64,000 bases of DNA from Nocardiopsis alborubida (lineage in GTDB: Bacteria > Actinomycetota > Actinomycetes > Streptosporangiales > Streptosporangiaceae). The position numbers were made by a program, and so were the translations under genes. Shown in pieces: positions 47,962-57,780 of this stretch (position 1 is its first letter; every line of letters begins with the position of its first letter). The stretch is taken from contig NZ_JAAXPG010000002.1 in assembly GCF_012396365.1 (NCBI RefSeq), positions 1 through 64,000 of the forward strand, read 5' to 3'. The notes beneath the pieces are model-generated. The model was not told where the DNA came from, made no database searches, and was given only the letters and a program-made list of their open reading frames with translations.

Positions 47962-50900
47962 ATGGGACTGAAAGCAGTGCGGGCCAAGCGGCCCACCGCT
48001 TCCACCTGGGACAAGATCAGGGCGAGGCGGCCGGACGAGACGCTAGGCAACAGGGACGTACACGGTGACCAGCAGCTCGACCGGTCGACGCTGGGCACCC
48101 GGCGCTCGCGCATCCCGGGATTCATCGGAGCGGCCATCACCGGCGCCGCCGTCTTCGCGGCGGCCTGGTTGCTCTACTCAATCCTGGCCACCCTGTTCAT
48201 CGGCGTCTCCGGCGCCCTGGGCGCGGTCAGCATAGGCGCTCCGGCCGAGCAGCCCTACTACGTCAAGACCCAGGTCAGCGAGGGCGGAAAGTCGGTGACC
48301 TGCTACAAGCAGACCGACCAGGCCGGGTTACCGGCTCCTGGCGGGAAGTGCTACGGCAGCGCCGAAGAGGTGCCAAAGCCGGACTGGTACCAGGGCGAGT
48401 CCGAGACGAGGGGCACCGACGAGCCAGCGAGGACGACCATCAGCGCTCAGCTGGCAACCGTGACCGGCTTCAAGCTGTTCATGACGGTGGGCACGGGATT
48501 GATCGTGGCCCTGGTCATCTCGACTCTGGTGACCCGACGGGTCAGCGCCGAAAATCTCATGCACAACACCGACGACATCAATCAGCACCAGAACGACCAG
48601 CACATTGCGCTGCCCGAAGAGATCATGGAGAAGTTCGACTACTTCCCTGACGCTGGTGCGCACTCGGCTGTGCAGGTCTCGTCAGTCATCAGCCACACCA
48701 TGCTCAAGAAGAAGGGCCTGGGTAGCGTCGATCTCATCGAGCGGGCCGAGGCCGACATCATCGACGAGGACGGCGAGATCCTCTATTACGCCGGTGACCC
48801 CCTTGAGGACGCCGACGGCAACGTCATGACCCGGACCGTCCCACTCATCGACGAAGACTTCGGCGAGGCCCTGTTCGAAGCATCCGGCGTCCCCGACGTC
48901 AAGGGCGGCGACGGCAAGCCGCTGCGGAAGCGTTTCGACACCACCGCCATCCCGTACAACCCGGACGGCAAGGCGCAGGAGAAACTCGGGAAATACAGGA
49001 CCGTCGCCGACCTCATCAAGAACGACTGGACGTTCCCCGACTACGAGGTCCAGCGCCCGGCCGGGGCCTATATTGTCGACACCGCTCCGGTGAACACCAT
49101 GGTCCTGGCGATCACCCGAGGTGGCAAGGGCCAAACGATCATCGAGCCGACCCTGGACATGTGGAGCCGGGAGAAGCGGCCGTCGAACATGATCATCAAC
49201 GACCCCAAGGGCGAGCTGCTGGTCAAGAACTACGTGCCCTTCGTCATGCGCGGGTTCGAGCCGGTCCAGTTCAACCTCATCAACCCGGTGAAGACGAACA
49301 TCTACAACCCGCTGGGCATGGCCGCCGACGCCGCCCGAGAGGGTGACTCGACCAAGTGCGCCCAGTACGTGGAGAACATCGGCGACGTCTTCTTCCCCGT
49401 CTCCGGCGGGGAGGACCCGGTGTGGCCCAAGGCTGCCGGAAACTCATTCAAACGCGCGGCCTACGGCCTCATCGACGTTTACATGGAGGAGGAGCGAGAG
49501 CTGCGCGAGTTCGCTATGGCCGCCGACATGCCCCCGGAGGTCCTCGAGCAGCGCCTCGACGAGATGTGGGGCAAGGTCACGCTCTACAACTGCTACCAGA
49601 TGTTCGTCCAGCTGACGTCGAAGAAGATGAAGAACCCGGAGGCCGAGCTCGAGAAGCGGGTGAAGAAGGGCGAGTTCGACAACGACGAGGAGGGCCTGCA
49701 GGCCGAACAGCGCCGGGTCGAGGCGCAGTCGCCGCTGTGGGAGGGCAAGCCCGAGCAGGACATGCTCACGCTGTACTTCAACGCCACCGCGGCCCTGCCG
49801 ACCAACACGGTGCGCACCCTCATCGGCAACGCCGACAACGCGCTGCGCGCGATGGCCGGAGCCGAGAAGATGATCGCGAGCGTCTACGGCATCGCCCTGA
49901 CCGCGATGTCGTTCTTCTCCGACCCGACGATCTCGCGTCTGACCTCGGGTAGGCCGTCGCAGACGACTGACTTCGGCAGTCTGTCCTTCCCGCGACGGAT
50001 GGGCGTGCGGTTCTCGCAGAACTACCTCAAGCGCGACAACCTCATGCGCGAGATGCTGGCGAAGTGGTCGGCCTATTCCGATCCAATGTTCTCCGAGTCG
50101 CTGGGCAAGGACTTCGACCATCAGGACGTCGTCACCCCTGAGGGCTGGGCCCGGTACTACTTCGAGGGAAAGTTCCCCACTGACGAGGCCTGGGTCAAGC
50201 TCGAGCTCGTCGACGCCCAGAAGCAGATGCTGGTGCGCACCTTCTACTTCCACTTCAAGAAGAGCTACCAGCTCTCGCTCAACGGTCGGCACTTCGTCAA
50301 GGAGCAGGTCACCGGCGAGAAGATCGTCAAGGACGGCGTCATCCGCGAGCTGCGCCCGGTGCGTGAGGGCGGTAAGGCCGACGGGACGATCCTGTCGTTC
50401 GAGCCGTCGAACACGACGTACCCGCAGGACAAGCTCAATCTGGCCGACTCGGTCGTACCCGAGCGGGTCCAGGGCAGGGCGCGGGCAATCCAGCAGACGA
50501 TGGTGCGGTACTCGGAGAAGACCAAGGCGGTGTTCCTGGTGACGCCGCCGCACCTGACCAAGTACGCCCAGATCGTGCTCATCCTCATCAAGCAGCTCGT
50601 CGACCTCAACTTCGACAAGAGCTACATGACCAAGAGCAACCAGAAGCCGTTGTACAAGACCCGGTTCATGCTCGACGAGCTCGGCAACCTGTCCAGCGAC
50701 GGCGAGGGCATCCAGAGCTTCCAGACGATGCTGTCCATCGGACTCGGCCAAGAGCAGCAGTTCACGCTCATCCTTCAGACCCTGCAGCAGCTGCGCGACG
50801 TCTACGGGGACTCCGTGGACAAGATCGTCCAGGGCAACACCTCGAACATCATCTTCCTCAAGTCGACCGACGACTCGATGCTCGAGACCCTGGAGAAGAT

Positions 50901-52002
50901 GAGCGGCAAGACTCATCGGGTCTATCGCGACTCCAAGCAGATCACGCAGGACATGAACAAGATCATCGGCGGCAAGACGCAGGGGGCCGTGTCGTACACG
51001 ATGAGCGCGCAGGAGGAGCCGCTCATCAAGTTCAACGACATGTACTTCATCCCCGAGCGCAACAGCATCGTCTTCCGCGCCGGCGACGCGCCGGTGTGGA
51101 ACCGCAACGAGACGATCCTGCCGATGAGCTGGCGTCTGTTCGAGAACACGATCCGTCACGCTGGCCACGACGAGTACACGTTGCAGACGATCCCGACCCT
51201 GTCGACGGCTGTCGACTTCGACGTCAAGCTCAATCAGCCAGACTTCAAGAAGTTGCTCGACAAGCGGATCGCCCAGGCGATGTGGGCCAGTGAGGCCAAG
51301 CAGCAGTACCAGGACGCCTACGGCTATGAGGACATCGAGATCGCCCGGCTCGACCCCGACCTCTACGCCGATGAGGTCATGGAGATCATCCGTGGCCTGG
51401 CGGCCAAGGACGAGGGTCTGGACCCCGATGCGGCGGTGATGATGGACCCGGACGACTACGAAGCCTCGATCATGATCGACGATGACCAGTTCATCGAGAA
51501 CGTCGAGCTGGCGGCCGAGGTCCACGATCTCGAGGCCGACGAGTCCAGGCGCGAGGAGCGCATCTACGCCGAGGGGCTGGTGAGCAAGGAGATGCTCGTC
51601 CACCGCAACGGCGTGGCCAAGCTCAAGACGCTCGACGTGCCGCTAGCCGAGGCCTACAAGCACGTGATGCTCGAGATGCAGCATGACGATGAGCACTTCT
51701 CGGTCGGCGGCGACGGAGAGCTGCGCAGCGCCGACGGGTCGGTGGCCTACATCTCGCCGGTGCGCTCGGCGACGTACTCCGACGCGGCCCAGCGGATCAA
51801 CCGTCACCTCGACGGCGAGGGCTCCAGGGCCTTCGCCGAGCAGGAGCTGACCGAGGAAGACCTGCGCAGCCTGGCGACGGTGAAGATCCACGCGGCCTTC
51901 TACCAGTACCTCGCTTCGCTGGAGTCGTGGGAGGTGCTCGCCGAGGGGGAATTCGATCGGGCTATGGCCGTCGAGATGCGCCAGGAGACCCATCGGGCGT
52001 AG
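47962..52002 (+). CDS. VirD4/TraG-type conjugative coupling protein
   Basis: A 1346-residue protein with two N-terminal membrane helices: near residues 53-85 (FIGAAITGAAVFAAAWLLYS) and ~170-193. The VirD4 P-loop is TRGGKGQT (385-392), followed by NMIINDPKGELLVKN. Walker B is FMLDELGNL (905-906 DE), followed by LGQEQQFTLILQTLQQL. It fits the VirD4-like family of Gram-positive conjugative elements, but is much longer, with an insertion between the Walker motifs and a ~300-residue acidic C-terminus. It brings the relaxase-DNA complex to the channel. A strong terminator follows. Confidence 0.88.
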   Translation: MGLKAVRAKRPTASTWDKIRARRPDETLGNRDVHGDQQLDRSTLGTRRSRIPGFIGAAITGAAVFAAAWLLYSILATLFIGVSGALGAVSIGAPAEQPYYVKTQVSEGGKSVTCYKQTDQAGLPAPGGKCYGSAEEVPKPDWYQGESETRGTDEPARTTISAQLATVTGFKLFMTVGTGLIVALVISTLVTRRVSAENLMHNTDDINQHQNDQHIALPEEIMEKFDYFPDAGAHSAVQVSSVISHTMLKKKGLGSVDLIERAEADIIDEDGEILYYAGDPLEDADGNVMTRTVPLIDEDFGEALFEASGVPDVKGGDGKPLRKRFDTTAIPYNPDGKAQEKLGKYRTVADLIKNDWTFPDYEVQRPAGAYIVDTAPVNTMVLAITRGGKGQTIIEPTLDMWSREKRPSNMIINDPKGELLVKNYVPFVMRGFEPVQFNLINPVKTNIYNPLGMAADAAREGDSTKCAQYVENIGDVFFPVSGGEDPVWPKAAGNSFKRAAYGLIDVYMEEERELREFAMAADMPPEVLEQRLDEMWGKVTLYNCYQMFVQLTSKKMKNPEAELEKRVKKGEFDNDEEGLQAEQRRVEAQSPLWEGKPEQDMLTLYFNATAALPTNTVRTLIGNADNALRAMAGAEKMIASVYGIALTAMSFFSDPTISRLTSGRPSQTTDFGSLSFPRRMGVRFSQNYLKRDNLMREMLAKWSAYSDPMFSESLGKDFDHQDVVTPEGWARYYFEGKFPTDEAWVKLELVDAQKQMLVRTFYFHFKKSYQLSLNGRHFVKEQVTGEKIVKDGVIRELRPVREGGKADGTILSFEPSNTTYPQDKLNLADSVVPERVQGRARAIQQTMVRYSEKTKAVFLVTPPHLTKYAQIVLILIKQLVDLNFDKSYMTKSNQKPLYKTRFMLDELGNLSSDGEGIQSFQTMLSIGLGQEQQFTLILQTLQQLRDVYGDSVDKIVQGNTSNIIFLKSTDDSMLETLEKMSGKTHRVYRDSKQITQDMNKIIGGKTQGAVSYTMSAQEEPLIKFNDMYFIPERNSIVFRAGDAPVWNRNETILPMSWRLFENTIRHAGHDEYTLQTIPTLSTAVDFDVKLNQPDFKKLLDKRIAQAMWASEAKQQYQDAYGYEDIEIARLDPDLYADEVMEIIRGLAAKDEGLDPDAAVMMDPDDYEASIMIDDDQFIENVELAAEVHDLEADESRREERIYAEGLVSKEMLVHRNGVAKLKTLDVPLAEAYKHVMLEMQHDDEHFSVGGDGELRSADGSVAYISPVRSATYSDAAQRINRHLDGEGSRAFAEQELTEEDLRSLATVKIHAAFYQYLASLESWEVLAEGEFDRAMAVEMRQETHRA

Positions 52003-52018
52003 CGCGGTGTCGATGAGG

Positions 52019-52053
52019 GGACGCCCCCGGCCTGGATGCGGCCGGGGGCGTCC
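52019..52053 (+). terminator. Terminator between the coupling protein and RNA polymerase genes
   Basis: GGACGCCCCCGGCC (52019-52032) pairs perfectly with GGCCGGGGGCGTCC (52040-52053), followed by GGTCGTTTCT. It insulates the RNA polymerase gene from the upstream operon. Confidence 0.8.
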
Positions 52054-52126
52054 GGTCGTTTCTGGGGTCTTCGGGAATCGACAACCAATGGCAACTTGAA
52101 TGCACATCCAAACCTGTCACCAATGA

Positions 52127-52166
52127 TTGATAATGATCAGTCGAATGGACTATACATGATCATGTA
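52127..52166 (+). promoter_or_regulatory. RNA polymerase gene promoter with perfect palindrome
   Basis: TTGATA (52127-52132) and TATACA (52151-52156) are 18 bp apart. TACATGATCATGTA (52153-52166) is a perfect 14-bp palindrome overlapping the -10 and expected start point. CCAATGATTGATAATGATC covers the -35. The ATG at 52194 follows AGGAGG at 52181. The arrangement suggests tight repression. Confidence 0.6.
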
Positions 52167-52193
52167 ACCCGTAGCCCCAGAGGAGGCAGAGAC

Positions 52194-55100
52194 ATGAAGA
52201 GCGCGCACGGCCTGCGGAGGTACTTCTACGAATACGTCCTCCACCAGGCCATCGACCGCGCCCGCGAGCAGACGTCGGAGATCGTGCCGATCTCCCAGGC
52301 CAGAGCCATCCGGGCCCGGGTCGACGGGATTCTCTCCGGGCTCCCGGCGATCCCCGAGGCCAAAGGGCTTCCAGCGACAGCACAGCGCCTGGCCCATCCC
52401 AAGCTGGGCATCCGGGACTGCCTGAGCGCCATCGACCAGGCTCTGGGCGAGTCGGTGCGCGACTACGAGCCCCAGTTCGGCGACCACTCCGCGGCCGACG
52501 AGCGCTACCGAGCGCTGCAGCGGGACTTCAGCCGGGCCACTGGCGTCGGCGGCGAGACGAACCCAAAGTCGGCGCGGCTGCCGATTAGCCCCTACGACCC
52601 CGAGTGGGCCGAGCGGGCGACGATCAAGCGTGGGGGCACCGCGCTGTCCTACCTGCCCGACGGGGCCGTGGCGAAGATGACCGGCGGCGAGGTCGACCGG
52701 GTCGCGGCCCCGCAGCACGGCAACGCGATGCTGTGGCGCATCGACGACGGCAAGGCCGTCGAGGCCGGTCGGGCGATGACCTATGACGACGCCTCGGGGC
52801 TGACCGCCCTCATGGACAAAATGAGCGAGGCCGAGTACAACCAGGTCCGCGGCTGGGTCCTCGACGGCGGGCGGGACCCGCGCACCGGGCGCATCGACCG
52901 CAACCGCTTCATGTCCCAGGCCGCCGTGGCCCGCTCGGTGGCCGTGCTCGACGAGCTCAAGGCCCAGGGCACGGCCTACGAGGTCGTCCGCGACATCAAC
53001 CCCGGCCAGATCAAGGCCGTCCTGGTGGACACGGGCCTGGAGATCCGCCTCACCGAGCCCCGGGAATCTGAGTCCTTCGCCGGGGCCCGCATCTACGACA
53101 ACGGTCTGGTCTCGCGCTACAGCACCAACCACTCGGTCAACGGCAGCGTGGCCCTGTACTCGGCGAGCCCCGACGAGGCCGTCGCCCTGCTGCGCTTCGC
53201 TCAGGGGCGGCCCGTCGAGCGCAGAGACGTCCCGGGAGCGATCGCCGGGGTGCTGGGCACCACGCACACGGAATCGAGCCGCTCGGGCCCCGTCGAGGTC
53301 CCCGACGCCTACTACACCGACAAGGAGTCGATGTTCGTCGTCGACGACTACGCGCGCGGCGCAGGTTCGAAGGTCCTACTTCGGCGGGAGAGCACCTCGC
53401 GGACGTTGCCGACCTACTTTGTCGATGCCGCGGCGGCCGAGGCCTTCGGCCAGGCGGCCGTGGAGTCGGCGCGGGCGAACCTGCAGTCGGCCCTCGATGT
53501 CGAGGGCATCATTGACTCATTCCACGCCCAACGCTGGCAAGGCCTCAACCTCGTCGAGTTCGAACCCCCGGAGTACTCGGCTGACGCCGAAGTCGCCGCG
53601 ATCCAGCGCTCCTACTGGGACGTGCTCACCGGCGATCGGGCCTGGCTGCTGCGGCCGGGAGCGACCGAGGAGATGTACGCCGAGAGGCTGGAAGCCATCG
53701 GCGAGTCCGCCGAAGCGGGCCTGGGCAACCTCGTCTACGGTGGCTCGCCCGAGGAGATCATCCGCGACCACGCGGCCGACGTGCCCTTCGAGGTCATCGG
53801 CACCTGGGAGGCCGAAACCCACCAGATCGACGGCGAGTGGGTCGACCAGCGCTTCGACCCGGGCCGCGTGGCCAGGTACATGACCAGCTCGGTCGGCCAG
53901 TGGTCGAACCTTGACGACCTCGCCGCGGCGCTGCGCCGGGCCGAGGTCGATCCGGCGGAGATGATGGGCACCGGCTTCCAGACCACGCGGTTCAAGGACC
54001 GGCTGGTCCGATTCGACGCCCAGACGGCCGTGCCGATCGAGACCCACCCGTCGGAGTTCATTCAGCGCGTCGGCACAACCATCTACGACTCGCTGGCCCG
54101 CTCGGGCACCGCGCCCGGCCCGATCCTCATCGACGACAAGGGCGTGGTCTCCTACACCGCCGAGAAGCAGCGCCGCGGCGGGTCGCGGGTGCCGGTATCC
54201 GGTCAGATCGGGCAGGTCTTCGACGTCGGCGACCACGGCGAGATCGTCACGCGGTTCGCGTCCGGCGAGAACGCGCTCATCGTGCCTGGCTACCAGGCGC
54301 GGATTCGGGCCCAGCCGCCAGGGCAGCGGCCGACCTCAGTCGAGGAGCGTACGGTACTGCGCGGCTACGAGCAGCTCGTCCACGAGCGCATCGCCCACCA
54401 GATCGCCGGTGACCTCGTGGCCACCCGGAGCGAGGTCGGCGAGCCGGCGAGTCTCAACGGTGTCTACTCCCAGCTCTACGGCACCAAGTACCCAACCGAC
54501 TTCATCGAGCGGGCCACCGAGCTGAGCATCGATCCCGCCACCGGTGAGGTCAGCTCCCGCCTGGACCCGTGGGTCGAGACGATTCTGTCGACCGAGGCGA
54601 AGCGGATCCGCTACAGCAACGAGGTCAAGGCCGGCTCGACCATCTACGCCGAATACCGGGCCGGGCGGGACCGCACCGACCCGGCCGACGACAACCGTTT
54701 CGAAGCCTGGGCGCTGACCGGCGGGCGGAACATGACGGTGCTCACCGGCACCGATGCTAACCGCGTCCCTGCACCGGAGGGCTACTTCGACCCCGTGATG
54801 ACCGGCGGGGCGACCAACCAGGGCATCGTCCGTTACCTCACAACCGACGCCGAGGTCTCCCCCGACGGCTCGATCGTGCCCGGCGACCCGAAGACCCTCA
54901 CCGGTGCCCGCGCCCCACTCATGACCCGGTCCGAGCTGGAGACTTTGGACTACGACCCTTTCGACCGCCAGCAGATGACGGCCTCGACGATCATGCAGTC
55001 GTCGAAGGTGACCGAACCGGCGGGGACGGCGATGATGACCTTCGGCGGCTGGACGGCCGACGACCCCATCGTCGTGTCCAAGGAGTTCGCCACGGCCCAC

Positions 55101-57779
55101 CAGATCCGCGGCGCCGAAGGGCAGCTGCGCGACCTCGTCGTCGGCGACAAGCTCTCCGACCTGCACGGCAACAAGGGCGTGGTCTCGCTCATCATCGAGC
55201 GGTCGATGAGTATCGAGGACGCCGAGGCACAGGGCATCGCCGAGGAGGTCGCGTGGTTCCGCGAGAACCCGCAGATGGACGTGGTGATGAGCCCGTTCTC
55301 GCTGATCTCGCGCCGCAACGCAGGATCGGCCCGGGAGCTCATGGCCGGCGACGTCGAGACGCTGATGGCTCCGGCGATGCGCGGGAAGGAGCTCAGCGAG
55401 CTCTCGAGCACTGCGGCCGCGGCTGGTGTCGGCCGGATGCGCTTCGTGGTCACCCACATGGCCGTCGACGAAAAAACCAAGATCTACGACGACGAGGCGA
55501 TCCAGGCCGGACGCGGCCGAAAGGCCTCGAGTCAGCTCGCATGGGCGCTGGGGTCGAAGGGTGGCTGCCCGGCGATCATGCGGGAGTTCTACGGGCACAA
55601 CACCGGCCCGGAGTCGAACGTGCGCGAGTACCTGCGGGTCGCCGGTCTCGATATGGACCCCGACGGAGCGCTGCGGGTAGTCGGCCAAGCCGAGCCCCGC
55701 GGGGGGTCGCCGGCGCGCCGGTTCATCCCGATGCCTGAGCTCGTCCGCACAAAGCCAGGCAGGTCGACCCGGACGCCAGGGCTGAACACCACAGCGATGC
55801 GCAAGTCCTTCGGCGACCTCATCGGTGACCGCGGGGGCGACCTCGAGCTGCCCTTCGCCCTGACCTTCCCCACCGGTGAGCAGATCGAGCCGGCCTCGGC
55901 GACCAGCTGGAAGCTGCCCGTGCTCTCCTCGCACCTGCGCAGCGGCCAGGAGTTCGATGACGGGACCTCGGTGATGCACGACTACACCCGGTCCTACCAG
56001 GAGGTCTTCGTCGAGTCCTGCCGGTATCGGTTCATGCAGGAGAAGCTCGCGAACGAGCGGCTCACCGACGACAAGCGCTCGAAGCTGCTGGCGGATATGT
56101 TGACGACCGTCCAGCGGGCCCAGCGTTCCTTCGAGGCGGTCACCGCCGACGTGACCTCGCGGGTGCTCACCGGCAAGAACAACGCCTTCAAGACCGGACT
56201 GATGGCCTCGCGGCTGTCAGACTCAGCCACGATGGTGTGGACGGCCGACCCCAGACTGGACATCGACCAGGTGGCGCTGTCGCCGGACAAGGCGGCCCGG
56301 CTCGGCCTCGAAGAGGGCGACCACGCCCTGGTCTGGCGCGACCCTATCCTGCGCGACTCGGGCGTGCGCTACATGCGTGTGACCCTCGACGAGCGGCTCA
56401 CCGGCGCGGCGATCAACCCGGTGATGGACAAGTGCTTCGACGGCGACTTCGACGGCGACGCAGTAGCCGTGGTCAAGCTCCATTCGCAGGCGGCCAAGGA
56501 CGAGGCGATGGCCAAGTTCTCGGTGCCGGCGAACCTGCTCGACACCGGCGTCGTCGGCCCTGATGGGACGCACCCGCTGACGGCACACGTCGCGCTCGAC
56601 ACCCAAGTCGCGGTGTCGAAAGATCCAGAGCTGGCCAAGGAGTTCGACAGCCTGAGGTCGGAAGCGAACCTGCTGCTGGCCGCCGAGCGCGACGGCGAGT
56701 CGGTCGAGTCGATCGCCGCCCGCCGCCTCGGCGTCACCAAACAGCTCTCCAACCTCTACCGCAGTGCCCAGTCACGCGAGTTCGGCTCGGCCCTGGACTT
56801 CTCCAGCGCCTACAACCATGTCGAGAGCCTCAAGGCCGTCTGCGTCGACACCGGGGCTAAGGGCAGCCTCAGAAAACTGGCCTCTTACGCCGAGAAGCTC
56901 GGCCTGCAGGTCGACGATGCCGGTGACTGGCACGACGTCGACCACAAGAAGCCAGGTATCACGAAGGCCGACCAGGAGGCGTCGATGTTCGCCACGGCGA
57001 TCAAGGCCCACGGCACCGGCCTCGGCGGCTCCTACAGCCAGCGGGCAGTGCGCGCGCTGCGGGGGAAGGACCTCAAGGCCGTCCTCGAGATCACCTACCC
57101 GGTGACGCAGTCGATCCTCCAAGCCAAGCACGACGCGGCCGAGGCTCGGCACAAGTACGCGATGCTCCAGGGCCCGGGACGCGATCTGTGGCGGGGTCGG
57201 AAACTCGAGCACGTCGGCGTTGGACAGTGGAAGCCCGAATTCGTCGAGGGCGAGCCGGTGCAGGCGAGCACCGCGGAGTGGGCCGAACAGTTCCAGGCCT
57301 TCTACGAAGCCCCCGACGGCTTCAACGTGCGGGTCAACCCCGCGTACGTCCATCGGGTGGCCGAGGCCCTCACCGACCCGGACACGGGCCTGGTGCGCAA
57401 CCTCGAGGAAGATAAGTCGCTGGTGGGCACCGTCATGGACCGCATGGCCTACGGCGGTGACTTCGAGACCCTCGTGGCCGCGGCCGAGGCCCGGGAGAAC
57501 GTCTACGACGGGCCCGGCAACGAGCTGTTCGCCCCGGCCCCCACGGCTCGAGCGCGGACCCGGTCGACCGAAGTCGAGACGGGTGTCGAAGCCACGACAG
57601 TGGAGACGGCCGTGCTCAAGCGCGACGTGCTCGCCGACGGCGTCGACCAGGCGCGCACGCGCCAAGTGAATCAGCGCTCGGCCCAGGCTGTAGTTGTCGG
57701 CGGCCGCCCGGAGTACACGCCCTCGATCAACATCGAGCAGCCCGTGGCAGGCGGGCATGACGAAGGAATGGGGCTGTGA
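52194..57779 (+). CDS. Single-chain beta-beta' RNA polymerase encoded by the element
   Basis: A 1861-residue protein with both catalytic halves of multisubunit RNA polymerase in one chain. Beta-like core: DYDPFDRQQMTASTIMQ (compare EHDDANRALMGSNMQ), TFGGWTADDPIVVSKEF near 950, GDKLSDLHGNKG at 984-995 with catalytic lysines K986 and K994, and MDVVMSPFSLISRRNAG near 1028. Beta'-like core: WKLPVLSSHLR near 1239, ALVWRDPILRDSGVR near 1378, DFDGD at 1418-1422 with all three metal-binding aspartates, a bridge-helix-like DTGAKGSLRKLASYAEKLGL near 1552, and a trigger-loop-like GTGLGGSYSQRAVRAL near 1607. The first ~850 residues are not recognised. Active-site residues are intact, so it is predicted to synthesise RNA. 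Confidence 0.88.
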   Translation: MKSAHGLRRYFYEYVLHQAIDRAREQTSEIVPISQARAIRARVDGILSGLPAIPEAKGLPATAQRLAHPKLGIRDCLSAIDQALGESVRDYEPQFGDHSAADERYRALQRDFSRATGVGGETNPKSARLPISPYDPEWAERATIKRGGTALSYLPDGAVAKMTGGEVDRVAAPQHGNAMLWRIDDGKAVEAGRAMTYDDASGLTALMDKMSEAEYNQVRGWVLDGGRDPRTGRIDRNRFMSQAAVARSVAVLDELKAQGTAYEVVRDINPGQIKAVLVDTGLEIRLTEPRESESFAGARIYDNGLVSRYSTNHSVNGSVALYSASPDEAVALLRFAQGRPVERRDVPGAIAGVLGTTHTESSRSGPVEVPDAYYTDKESMFVVDDYARGAGSKVLLRRESTSRTLPTYFVDAAAAEAFGQAAVESARANLQSALDVEGIIDSFHAQRWQGLNLVEFEPPEYSADAEVAAIQRSYWDVLTGDRAWLLRPGATEEMYAERLEAIGESAEAGLGNLVYGGSPEEIIRDHAADVPFEVIGTWEAETHQIDGEWVDQRFDPGRVARYMTSSVGQWSNLDDLAAALRRAEVDPAEMMGTGFQTTRFKDRLVRFDAQTAVPIETHPSEFIQRVGTTIYDSLARSGTAPGPILIDDKGVVSYTAEKQRRGGSRVPVSGQIGQVFDVGDHGEIVTRFASGENALIVPGYQARIRAQPPGQRPTSVEERTVLRGYEQLVHERIAHQIAGDLVATRSEVGEPASLNGVYSQLYGTKYPTDFIERATELSIDPATGEVSSRLDPWVETILSTEAKRIRYSNEVKAGSTIYAEYRAGRDRTDPADDNRFEAWALTGGRNMTVLTGTDANRVPAPEGYFDPVMTGGATNQGIVRYLTTDAEVSPDGSIVPGDPKTLTGARAPLMTRSELETLDYDPFDRQQMTASTIMQSSKVTEPAGTAMMTFGGWTADDPIVVSKEFATAHQIRGAEGQLRDLVVGDKLSDLHGNKGVVSLIIERSMSIEDAEAQGIAEEVAWFRENPQMDVVMSPFSLISRRNAGSARELMAGDVETLMAPAMRGKELSELSSTAAAAGVGRMRFVVTHMAVDEKTKIYDDEAIQAGRGRKASSQLAWALGSKGGCPAIMREFYGHNTGPESNVREYLRVAGLDMDPDGALRVVGQAEPRGGSPARRFIPMPELVRTKPGRSTRTPGLNTTAMRKSFGDLIGDRGGDLELPFALTFPTGEQIEPASATSWKLPVLSSHLRSGQEFDDGTSVMHDYTRSYQEVFVESCRYRFMQEKLANERLTDDKRSKLLADMLTTVQRAQRSFEAVTADVTSRVLTGKNNAFKTGLMASRLSDSATMVWTADPRLDIDQVALSPDKAARLGLEEGDHALVWRDPILRDSGVRYMRVTLDERLTGAAINPVMDKCFDGDFDGDAVAVVKLHSQAAKDEAMAKFSVPANLLDTGVVGPDGTHPLTAHVALDTQVAVSKDPELAKEFDSLRSEANLLLAAERDGESVESIAARRLGVTKQLSNLYRSAQSREFGSALDFSSAYNHVESLKAVCVDTGAKGSLRKLASYAEKLGLQVDDAGDWHDVDHKKPGITKADQEASMFATAIKAHGTGLGGSYSQRAVRALRGKDLKAVLEITYPVTQSILQAKHDAAEARHKYAMLQGPGRDLWRGRKLEHVGVGQWKPEFVEGEPVQASTAEWAEQFQAFYEAPDGFNVRVNPAYVHRVAEALTDPDTGLVRNLEEDKSLVGTVMDRMAYGGDFETLVAAAEARENVYDGPGNELFAPAPTARARTRSTEVETGVEATTVETAVLKRDVLADGVDQARTRQVNQRSAQAVVVGGRPEYTPSINIEQPVAGGHDEGMGL

Positions 57780-57780
57780 C

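Noticed and set aside
52194..57779. Misassembled chromosomal rpoB-rpoC
   Set aside because: The sequence is only distantly similar to host-type RpoB/RpoC and is one open frame of 1861 codons. It is far shorter than beta plus beta', and sits in an operon with its own promoter and terminator among element genes.
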